Made by a program: the position numbers and the translations under genes. Positions 43,251 to 50,760 of a stretch of 54,930 bases of DNA are shown here, piece by piece. The notes beneath the pieces are model-generated. The model did no database searches. It saw only the letters and a program-made list of their open reading frames with translations, and was not told where the DNA came from. This DNA is from Bernardetiaceae bacterium (lineage in GTDB: Bacteria; Bacteroidota; Bacteroidia; Cytophagales; Thermoflexibacteraceae), in assembly GCA_025056255.1 (NCBI GenBank), contig JANWVT010000018.1, positions 1 to 54,930 on the forward strand. Direction: 5' to 3'. Numbering within the stretch: position 1 is the stretch's first letter; each line of letters opens with the position of its first letter.

Positions 43251-44810
43251 ATGAAACAATTTTTTATTGGTACTTGTCTTGCTTGCTGTTTGATAGTGGC
43301 AAGCTGCCATGTATATGCACAAACGCGCAAGTTTGCTATTCAGTTAGGCGTGTTCCAAAAGCCTAATACCAATCGCTTCGAAAAATTGCAAGATTTAGGT
43401 ACCTTATTACAAGACCCACATCCTTCCGGCTTCACACGCATCCGCTTGGGTGATTACCCACGCCGTGTAATGGCAGACAGCATCTTGCGAATTGTCCGCC
43501 AGCGTGGATTTACAGACGCTTTCGTTTTTCAAGTAGAGCAGCCCGATTGGTCGGCAGAAAATATATTGGCGGCTACTGGCAAAACAACGCTGTATACCAT
43601 TCAAGTAGGCGTTTACATAGACCGGAACTCGCTTCCCAATCCGGCAGCACTTAAACACTTAGGTACGTTGTACGAGTTACAGGAAGAGGGTTTCATCAAA
43701 TTGCGACTGGGAACCTTTACCACTCGCGACTCAGCAGAGGCAGTTTTGAAAGTTATCCGCGACTATGGCTATGTTCGTGCTTTTGTTACAGAAACAAACC
43801 CTACTGTAATGAACCGAGACCTTCGTGCTTTGGCAGACCGCACAGGCGAGGAGGCTCTACAGGCTGCCAGCACATACAAACGCATGAAGGGAAAAATTAA
43901 CAACCAGTACCCTGTGGTTGCACAGGTTTATTTAAGCAGTCAGTCGGTCAGCGGCTACTACAACGACCCTGAAACTGGACAACACAAGTATTTTCACTAT
44001 CATGGTGGCTTAGAAAACCCTATTACTACTTTTGCTTCTAACAACCGCCAACTACCTCAAACCTTTCATCTGCATTTTCGCGACAAACAAAGCGGCAAAA
44101 ACATTAGTCTGAGCCTATCAGAAAGCTATGACAACGGCTCTGCCAAGTGGGAAATCATTAGCTTGTATCGCAAAAAAGTAAAAGACTACCAAGGCAATCA
44201 AATCGGCTCAGACATATACGTAGAGTATCCCTACACGCGCGACTTACCAAGCAAAATAGCTGAACAACGCATCAATGCAGCCCTGTCTCAAATAAAAGGC
44301 TACACCGACCCAAGCAGCATAGGCAACTTAGCAGAACGACTTTTAGCTGCTAATATGCGCTTGGTAGAAACCATATACCCACAATACAACTGGATTTCGG
44401 AAACTTATGAAACCAAAATTTTAGAAAACGACCGCCACATCTTTAGCGTGCGCATGCTGTATGAACGCATCAACAACCAAACAGAAAACAAGCTGTTGTT
44501 CCGCTCGTGGGACATGCGCACTGGTCAGGAACTCACTTTGTCCAATCAACTGCTACCCGGATATGAAAAAGCCCTGCGTACTTTGCTGCGCAAGCGAATA
44601 GGCGAACAATATGCACATTTGCGTCCCACTATTACCGACCTGAACGCAAGTGTAGAAGAAATGCTGACCCGTTACTACTTCACTGCTACTGGCATTTCTT
44701 TCTTTCGCGAACACAAACCTTGGAGTGCAATAGAAGGCAATATTACTTTTTCTATTCCCTACAAAGACATCGCCCAATGGCTACGCGATAAAAGTTTGGC
44801 ATCGCCTTAG
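43251..44810 (+). CDS. Exported protein with two SPOR domains and a DUF3298-like end
   Basis: A 519-residue exported protein. The signal peptide contains both a lipobox-like VASC and a signal peptidase I-like site (VYAQ), so it may be a lipoprotein or a periplasmic protein. Two SPOR-like repeats follow (about 26-95, FAIQLGVFQKP, and about 113-185, YTIQVGVYIDR), which in other proteins bind denuded peptidoglycan at the division septum. The C-terminal ~300 residues resemble the DUF4163/DUF3298 pair of the RsiV type (PVVAQVYLSSQS... and ATGISFFREHKPWSAIEGNITFSIPYKDIAQWL). The role is unknown but suggests cell-wall association. Confidence 0.75.
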   Translation: MKQFFIGTCLACCLIVASCHVYAQTRKFAIQLGVFQKPNTNRFEKLQDLGTLLQDPHPSGFTRIRLGDYPRRVMADSILRIVRQRGFTDAFVFQVEQPDWSAENILAATGKTTLYTIQVGVYIDRNSLPNPAALKHLGTLYELQEEGFIKLRLGTFTTRDSAEAVLKVIRDYGYVRAFVTETNPTVMNRDLRALADRTGEEALQAASTYKRMKGKINNQYPVVAQVYLSSQSVSGYYNDPETGQHKYFHYHGGLENPITTFASNNRQLPQTFHLHFRDKQSGKNISLSLSESYDNGSAKWEIISLYRKKVKDYQGNQIGSDIYVEYPYTRDLPSKIAEQRINAALSQIKGYTDPSSIGNLAERLLAANMRLVETIYPQYNWISETYETKILENDRHIFSVRMLYERINNQTENKLLFRSWDMRTGQELTLSNQLLPGYEKALRTLLRKRIGEQYAHLRPTITDLNASVEEMLTRYYFTATGISFFREHKPWSAIEGNITFSIPYKDIAQWLRDKSLASP

Positions 44811-44814
44811 TCAG

Positions 44815-45843
44815 CTATTCTTTGCTAAACATGAGACGGCGCAATTCGGCATCTTTGCCAAATTTCCAAATAAGCCCATCCACGTAGTAATGATACAGCA
44901 CAATCATAGTGAAAGGAACAAATACCCACATTGCCCATTCTACGCGTAGCAGTCCGTAAATCTCTACCAAGCCTACTATCAGACCGTAGAGCAAGCTCAA
45001 TCCGAGCATTTTTAAAACAATGTGGCGCATATGAGGGAAGCGGCGTTTCTCATAGTGCATCATCCAACCCTGATACTGTACATCGTGGAACACAGTTTCC
45101 AGCGCTTCAGCCACTAAAAAAGGCGTTGCAGTAGCAAAAAACACAAAATAATGAGTAGTTAAAGCAGCAGTTAGTAGTAACAGCTTAGGCAGGTTCAGCG
45201 GCTTGCCCTGAATCATTTTCCATATTTGCCTACCTACAAACAGCACCAAAAAACCTAAGAATAGTCCCCAAGTTATTTCAGTAATTTCATAAGGCAGTGT
45301 AAAAAACCGTGCTGTTAGTTGGCGATAAATTACAATCGGGCTTTTAATGTCGGTATAGTCGTTGAAAAAGCAGGCAAAAGTGCCGCTGTAAAACATGCCA
45401 TAATCTAACCAGTTATCGAGTTCTTCGGTGTCTTGGTTGAGTTTTTTATAAGCGCGAAGAAAGCCGTAGTGCTGGCGAATGATGTGCCAAGTGCCAAAAA
45501 CGGCGGCAAATACAATCAGTTCGCTTTCCCAACCCAAGGCGGTAATGAGAAAACCAGCTATGATAAACAACCCTAAGCCCCATGTGTAGAGAAATCGACG
45601 GCGGTTAAATTCTGTACGGTCTAAATGTGTGCGTGCAAAGGTTTGGAAAATGTGCGGATGGTCAAAAAAAGCTGTAAAAACAAAGTAGGTAATCAAAATA
45701 TTGTCGCCTTGCAATACCCAGCCCAGTTGGTCGGCTATTTGGTACAAGCCGAAAAAAGCCCACGTAAGCAAGCAAGAACCAATAAAAAAGGTCAGATCGT
45801 AGCCGGGGCTAACAATCCAACAAGGGGCGGCAGATTTTTCCAT
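44815..45843 (-). CDS. Histidine-rich polytopic membrane protein, unknown function
   Basis: A 342-residue protein with about eight hydrophobic segments. Clustered histidines lie at membrane boundaries: DHPHIFQTFARTH (H62, H64, H73), WHIIRQHYGFLR (H120, H125), TTHYFVFF (H231), FHDVQYQGWMMHYEKRRFPH (H253, H263, H271) and YHYYVDGLIWK (H318). Their number and placement recall membrane metalloenzymes (desaturase, hydroxylase, or rhodopsin-chromophore enzymes), but I recognise no family, so this is only a suggestion. It ends 4 bases from the convergent SPOR gene. Start ATG 45843. Confidence 0.7.
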   Translation of the reverse strand: MEKSAAPCWIVSPGYDLTFFIGSCLLTWAFFGLYQIADQLGWVLQGDNILITYFVFTAFFDHPHIFQTFARTHLDRTEFNRRRFLYTWGLGLFIIAGFLITALGWESELIVFAAVFGTWHIIRQHYGFLRAYKKLNQDTEELDNWLDYGMFYSGTFACFFNDYTDIKSPIVIYRQLTARFFTLPYEITEITWGLFLGFLVLFVGRQIWKMIQGKPLNLPKLLLLTAALTTHYFVFFATATPFLVAEALETVFHDVQYQGWMMHYEKRRFPHMRHIVLKMLGLSLLYGLIVGLVEIYGLLRVEWAMWVFVPFTMIVLYHYYVDGLIWKFGKDAELRRLMFSKE

Positions 45844-45913
45844 GCTAAAATTTAGGAAACATATTTTGATTTTTAAGCTAAATTACAGCGCTTCACAAAT
45901 ATTCTTTAATAGC

Positions 45914-47626
45914 ATGAAACACAAACACTTGCTTTGGATGGGGCTTAGCTGCTTGCTCTTAGCAGGGAAACTACAAGCCCAAGCATCGTATCAAAATCAT
46001 GAACAACGCAGCGCAAGGTTGCGAAACTTAGCAGCTGCCAACAGCGCCATAGCTTCGGTGAGGTCTATTGGCAAGAGCCGTGGACAGCGAGATATTTGGC
46101 TGCTTACCCTCAGCAAAGGCGATGCAAGCAAAAAGCCTGCTCTGCTCATAGTAGCAGGATTGGAAGGGGCACACCTTGCCGGCACAGAAACTGCTATCCG
46201 CATGGCTGAAAAAATGTTGGCAAATGCCACCAAAGATTCTATTGCAAAGCTTTTGGATAGCAAAGCCATTTACATTGTCCCTTGTGCCAACCCCGATGCA
46301 CAAGAGCAATGGACTGCTAAACCTCGATATGCCCGCAGCGAAAACGGCTTAGACTACGACAACGACCGCGATGGCAGGCTCAACGAAGACCCGTTTGAAG
46401 ACCTCAACGGCGATGGACTGATTACAATGGTGCGCATAGAAGACCCTACTGGAACTTTCATTGCTGCCAAAGAAGACCCTCGCGTATTAGTCAAAGCCGA
46501 CCCCGCCAAAGGCGAAACCGGAAAGTACCTCCTCATTACCGAAGGTGTGGACAACGATCAAGACGGAAAATTTAATGAAGACGGTGCAGGCGGTATCCAC
46601 ATAGACAAAAATTTTACTTACGACTACCCCATTTTTGTGGATGGCTCTGGCGACTATGCCGCCTCTGAACCTGAGACTCGTGCCATCTCCGACTTTCTGT
46701 ATAATTCACCCAACATTTTTGCAGTACTTACCTTCGGACCTAACAACAACCTCAGCGAAGCACCTAAGTTTGACCAAGCAAAGGTTTCGCGTCGCATCAT
46801 TACAGGCGTTACCCAGAAAGATGCCACTGCTATGGAGCAAGTTGCTAAGCTCTATAACTCCTTAGGTTTGAAAGATGCACCTGCTATGCCTCAAACCAAA
46901 GGAAACTTCTCTCAAACAGCTTATTTTCATGCCGGACGTTTCAGCTTTACTACCCCCGGTTGGTGGGCACCCAAAGTAGAAGCTGCCAAAGACACTACTA
47001 AAAAAGCAGATGCAACCACAGCTCCCGCTTCATCCACAGGAGGCGGAAGGGCAGGCAGTGGTGCAGGTAGTGCCGCTGCCAATGTAGAAAACGACGAGGT
47101 GAGATTCCTCAAATGGGCAGACCGCGAAAAGCTTACCGATGTTTTTGTAGAGTGGAAGGAAATCAAACATCCTGATTTTCCCGACAAAAAAGCAGAAGTA
47201 GGAGGGCTTGCGCCTTATGCCAAACTGAACCCACCGGTGAGCTATTTGAACGAAACAGCCGACAAACATGTGCAATTTGTAGCTGGGCTAGGAATGCAAA
47301 TGCCAGAAATACAAATTGTTAATCTGAAAACAGAATCATTGGGTAATGGGCTTAACCGCATTACCCTACAAGTGGTAAATAAAGGCTTGCTGCCCACTTA
47401 TGCCGACATTGGCGACCGCGTGCGCTGGGTGAAAAAAGTAAAAACCGAACTGTTCCTGAGCAACGGACAAAGCATCGTCTCCGGTCGGAAAATAAACCTG
47501 CGCAATGCCTTGGCTGCCGGAGAAGCAGAAGAGTACTCATGGCTAATTTCAGGAACAGGGAAACTAACCATTCAGGCAGGCTGCCCTACTGCTGGCACTG
47601 CTTCTACGGAAATCACACTCAAATAA
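45914..47626 (+). CDS. M14 carboxypeptidase-like pseudoenzyme
   Basis: A 570-residue exported protein (signal peptide to about LQAQ, 22) that aligns along its length with the downstream M14 metallopeptidase. The zinc motif HxxE of M14 (H112/E115 in the next gene) is replaced by ExxH (E84, H87 in GLEGAHLAG); the third ligand His is Gly (about 275, TFGPNN against SYHNFG); the NR pair is DK (HIDKNF); and the catalytic Glu region reads FSFTTPGWW. It therefore probably cannot act as a carboxypeptidase. It keeps DxDxDG loops (147-171, 211-224) and ends in a beta domain (about 460-570). A Gly/Ser-rich linker lies near 380. ATG 45914 follows the signal peptide. Confidence 0.85.
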   Translation: MKHKHLLWMGLSCLLLAGKLQAQASYQNHEQRSARLRNLAAANSAIASVRSIGKSRGQRDIWLLTLSKGDASKKPALLIVAGLEGAHLAGTETAIRMAEKMLANATKDSIAKLLDSKAIYIVPCANPDAQEQWTAKPRYARSENGLDYDNDRDGRLNEDPFEDLNGDGLITMVRIEDPTGTFIAAKEDPRVLVKADPAKGETGKYLLITEGVDNDQDGKFNEDGAGGIHIDKNFTYDYPIFVDGSGDYAASEPETRAISDFLYNSPNIFAVLTFGPNNNLSEAPKFDQAKVSRRIITGVTQKDATAMEQVAKLYNSLGLKDAPAMPQTKGNFSQTAYFHAGRFSFTTPGWWAPKVEAAKDTTKKADATTAPASSTGGGRAGSGAGSAAANVENDEVRFLKWADREKLTDVFVEWKEIKHPDFPDKKAEVGGLAPYAKLNPPVSYLNETADKHVQFVAGLGMQMPEIQIVNLKTESLGNGLNRITLQVVNKGLLPTYADIGDRVRWVKKVKTELFLSNGQSIVSGRKINLRNALAAGEAEEYSWLISGTGKLTIQAGCPTAGTASTEITLK

Positions 47627-47672
47627 CTTGTGTTTGCCTCAACACATTATTTTCCTAAACAATTTGTAAAAA

Positions 47673-49481
47673 ATGAAATTTATGTTGAAAAAAATATTTG
47701 CCGCTGCACTGTTGTACACCAGCATGCACATAGCAGCATTTTCCCAAACCGATCCAGACCTAACTGGAATGCGTGCTCTTGGAAGCCCAGCAAATCCAAA
47801 AGTAAAATGGTCGTGGAATTATTACATGGATTACGCCAGTATGATGAAGCTCTCGCAAGAGTTAGCAAAAGCATACCCTAACTTGGTGAAAATAGAGAAC
47901 ATTGGTAAATCTACACAAGGCAGGGATATGATTGTACTAGCCATTACCGACTATCAAAAAGGCATTCCCAATCGCAAACCGGGCTTCTGGATTGATGGCG
48001 GTATTCATGCTAACGAGTTGCAAGGCACACAGTTTGCCATGTACACAGCTTGGTATTTGGCAGAAAGTTTTGGTAAAGTAGCTTTCATTACTGAAATGCT
48101 GCAAGACCGTATTTTCTACATTTTGCCTACCCTCAGCCCCGACTCGCGCGAACAGTTCTTATTTAAACCCAATACAGCCAACTCCTCACGCTCTGGACTG
48201 GTAGCCTTAGACGACGACGGCGACGGATACATAGATGAGGATGGCTACGACGATTTGGACGGCGACGGCGAAATTACCATGATGCGCCGCAAGTCGCCTA
48301 CCGGCAGATGGAAAGAAGACCCCAACTACCCCGCTCGGATGATTCCAGCTAAACCCGACGAACCAGGAGAATATGAAATGTTGGGCATTGAAGGTATTGA
48401 TAATGACGGCGACGGACGCGTTAACGAAGACCTTCCCGGCACTTACGACCCCAACCGCGACTGGGGCTGGGGCTGGCAACCCGACTATGTGCAAAACGGC
48501 GCTTTCCACTACCCCGGCACACTAATTGAAACGCGTAATGTGAAAAACTTCATCTATGCACATCGCAATATTGCAGGCGCACAAAGCTACCACAACTTTG
48601 GAGGCATGTTCTTGCGCGGTCCCGGAGCAGAAGAAGACCAATCTTTCTACTCCCAGTCCGACATAGCCGTGTACGACCTCATTGGTAAGCAAGGTGAAAG
48701 AATGATTCCCGGCTACAACTACTATGTGCTGTGGAAAGACCTTTACACAGTTTACGGGGGTGAAATTGACTGGTTGGCTCTGGCAAGAGGCATCTTTACG
48801 TTCTCTAACGAGATTAACACCTCTTATCGCTTATTCAACAAACGCTCCACAGAAAATCGCTTTCAGAACGACGAATTCAACGAGTTCGACAAATACCTGC
48901 TATTTGGCGATGCTTATGTAAAGTGGAAACCTTACAAACACCCGCAATATGGCGACATAGAAATTGGTGGTAGTAAGAAAAATAACGTCCGTAATACGCC
49001 CGGTTTTATGCTCGAAGAAGAAGGACATCGCAATATGGCTTTTACGCTATTACATGCCTACCACATGCCCAAAATTGAAATTGCCGAAATCAAATCTAAA
49101 AAGCTCCCCGGCGGATTGACCGAAGTAACCGCTACAGTTATCAACACCCGTGCTATCCCAACCCACTCTGCACACGATATTCGCTATAAGATTGAGCGAC
49201 CCGACTACATTACGCTGAAAAATGCACAGGTCATTAGTGGCATGATTGTAGACAATGAAGACCTCAATCTAACCCGCGAGCAAAAATACAATCCCCAAAC
49301 AATTGAAGTGCCCAACATTCCCGGTACACTAACCGGAACAGGTGGTGGCGGTGGATTTGGTGAGGGCGGTAGTGGAAACAACTACGCCGTTAAGGTACGT
49401 TGGATTGTACGCGGTTCTGCCGATAAGTACACCGTAGAGGTGGACAGCATGAAAGGTGGAGTAGTTACTAAGACTCAATAA
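47673..49481 (+). CDS. M14-family zinc metallocarboxypeptidase
   Basis: A 602-residue exported carboxypeptidase-like enzyme. Zinc ligands H112 and E115 (GGIHANELQG) and H307 (QSYHNFGG), the substrate-binding NR in DPNRDW (N261/R262) and the catalytic E380 (FSNEIN) are present. Between them are two acidic loops resembling EF-hand calcium sites (DDDGDGYIDED at 180-190, DNDGDGRVNED at 243-253). A C-terminal beta domain follows (about 470-600). It is 47 bases after its non-catalytic paralog and probably in one transcript, ending at a strong terminator. Confidence 0.92.
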   Translation: MKFMLKKIFAAALLYTSMHIAAFSQTDPDLTGMRALGSPANPKVKWSWNYYMDYASMMKLSQELAKAYPNLVKIENIGKSTQGRDMIVLAITDYQKGIPNRKPGFWIDGGIHANELQGTQFAMYTAWYLAESFGKVAFITEMLQDRIFYILPTLSPDSREQFLFKPNTANSSRSGLVALDDDGDGYIDEDGYDDLDGDGEITMMRRKSPTGRWKEDPNYPARMIPAKPDEPGEYEMLGIEGIDNDGDGRVNEDLPGTYDPNRDWGWGWQPDYVQNGAFHYPGTLIETRNVKNFIYAHRNIAGAQSYHNFGGMFLRGPGAEEDQSFYSQSDIAVYDLIGKQGERMIPGYNYYVLWKDLYTVYGGEIDWLALARGIFTFSNEINTSYRLFNKRSTENRFQNDEFNEFDKYLLFGDAYVKWKPYKHPQYGDIEIGGSKKNNVRNTPGFMLEEEGHRNMAFTLLHAYHMPKIEIAEIKSKKLPGGLTEVTATVINTRAIPTHSAHDIRYKIERPDYITLKNAQVISGMIVDNEDLNLTREQKYNPQTIEVPNIPGTLTGTGGGGGFGEGGSGNNYAVKVRWIVRGSADKYTVEVDSMKGGVVTKTQ

Positions 49482-49491
49482 AAATACAACC

Positions 49492-49529
49492 AGCCTGACA
49501 GCACCTTGGCAATGCTGTCAGGCTTTATT
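49492..49529 (+). terminator. Terminator of the M14 pair
   Basis: Perfect 12-base stem AGCCTGACAGCA / TGCTGTCAGGCT with a 9-base loop followed by TTATTTTTG, 10 bases after the stop of the second peptidase gene. Confidence 0.9.
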
Positions 49530-49818
49530 TTTGGGCTTTAATCAACCTAAAGTGTTACTATAAGCTGATGATCAAATGTTTGACATAGAAACTCAAAGTA
49601 AAGTACTAGCACAAAAGCATATTTTTTTCCGATACATACGAGAGAATGCACGGCATGCTGCCTATTTCTACCCCTCGAATATTTACCTCAGCGGTAGGCT
49701 TGTTACACCTTGAATCAAATAAAAATTGTCGCTATCCCGAAGTGTACACGGTGAACAATACTCAACAAAAAGCTATGCTGCTCTGTGTAGGTTCTTACAC
49801 ATAGTTTTAAGACACGAA

Positions 49819-49863
49819 CAACGGCGCGTGCAACGGTGCGTGCAACGGCGCGTGCAACGGCGC
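49819..49863 (+). repeat. Tandem 12-base units, GTGCAACGGYGC
   Basis: Three units at 49828, 49840 and 49852, preceded by a partial copy (CAACGGCGC, 49819-49827). The core GTGCAACGG is identical to that of the 13-base array at 41323-41387. It lies between the M14 terminator and the thioesterase promoter, 8.4 kb from the first array. Nothing else is recognised from 49530 to 49988. Confidence 0.85.
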
Positions 49864-49969
49864 AAAAAATCACATTTTCAAATTTAGTTGCCAGCACTTG
49901 CACAAACCCCATCAGTTTAGATACGCGTCTATCAGCCAATCTGCATGAGGTTTTCAGAGAAGGCTTCTT

Positions 49970-49977
49970 TATATTTG
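49970..49977 (+). promoter_or_regulatory. -7 promoter box of the thioesterase gene
   Basis: TATATTTG ends 11 bases before the ATG at 49989; the transcript would have a leader of only a few bases. Confidence 0.45.
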
Positions 49978-49988
49978 CAAAAAAATTT

Positions 49989-50432
49989 ATGCTTGAACAC
50001 TTCCGGCAATACATCGGCAAACCAGCATCTGAAATACCTGCACCGCCTTTTACAAAGTGGCTGAACGGCTCTTTGCTTCGAGTGGAAAAAGGAGAAATAG
50101 AAGCCGAGTTTATTGTACGCAAAGAAATGACCAACCCAGTAGGTGTGTTACACGGCGGCATCCATGCGGCTATTTTGGATGATATTGTCGGCATGACCGT
50201 CGCTTTGCACGGCTTGAGTAATTTGTACGTATCAGTAAACTTATCGGTAGATTTTCTTGCCCCCGCTCAGATAGGCGAAAAAGTGATTGCTCGCTCAAAA
50301 GTGGTTCGGGCAGGCAAAACCATTGTCAATGCTGTTGCAGAACTTTACAACGAAAGCGGCACTTTGTTGAGTCGTGCAACTACCAACATGGTGAACACAG
50401 GTCTTCCGGCTCTTAACTCACAACAATTTTGA
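49989..50432 (+). CDS. PaaI-type hotdog thioesterase
   Basis: A 147-residue acyl-CoA thioesterase-like protein of the PaaI/4HBT hotdog fold. The central NPVGVLHGGIHAAILDDIVG (about 55-75) is the family's active-site helix, with the HGG loop and the acidic residue after it. The C-terminal VIARSKVVRAGKTIVNAVAEL is the second strand pair. The substrate is not predicted. ATG 49989 is chosen because it starts the conserved part and follows the promoter; the frame from 49836 begins inside the tandem repeat. Confidence 0.88.
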   Translation: MLEHFRQYIGKPASEIPAPPFTKWLNGSLLRVEKGEIEAEFIVRKEMTNPVGVLHGGIHAAILDDIVGMTVALHGLSNLYVSVNLSVDFLAPAQIGEKVIARSKVVRAGKTIVNAVAELYNESGTLLSRATTNMVNTGLPALNSQQF

Positions 50433-50454
50433 AAATATTTCGAACCATAAAACG

Positions 50455-50685
50455 ATGAAAAACATTCGCTTTGCACTACTTGCACTTTTACTGACAGGAG
50501 CTGCTTCTTGCGGCATTAAAAACCACAATCGTGCTGAATTGGTACCTGTTAATGCAGCAGATACGCGTATCTATGGCAACATCGGCGGTCCGGCATTACA
50601 ACTGGCTAACAAATACGAAGACGACAAAACTGGTAAAACACAAGAGCGCATCAATGCCATCCGCGATAAGTTCTTTCCTGAATAA
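50455..50685 (+). CDS. Small lipoprotein of unknown function
   Basis: A 76-residue protein with a lipoprotein signal peptide (FALLALLLTGAASC, lipobox AASC). The mature part of ~58 residues is polar (NAADTRIYGNIGGPALQLANKYED) and ends KFFPE. No family recognised. It follows the thioesterase by 22 bases and probably shares its transcript. Periplasmic or outer-membrane location is likely. Confidence 0.75.
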   Translation: MKNIRFALLALLLTGAASCGIKNHNRAELVPVNAADTRIYGNIGGPALQLANKYEDDKTGKTQERINAIRDKFFPE

Positions 50686-50716
50686 AAACACATAAACACC
50701 CATTACCAACATCTTG

Positions 50717-50738
50717 CGCTTGCAGTTGTAAGCAAGCG
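50717..50738 (+). promoter_or_regulatory. Hairpin before thrS
   Basis: CGCTTGC / GCAAGCG with an 8-base loop lies 22 bases before the thrS start. It is followed by TTTCCCTAACTTTTT, so it may end the upstream transcript or regulate thrS, whose own -7 box would be TAACTTTT just downstream. Confidence 0.4.
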
Positions 50739-50760
50739 TTTCCCTAACTTTTTACAAGAT

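Noticed and set aside
44815-45843. Alkane hydroxylase (AlkB)-like protein, suggested by HYGFLR resembling EHYGLxR
   Set aside because: The other AlkB histidine boxes are absent and the spacing differs, so the likeness is probably accidental.
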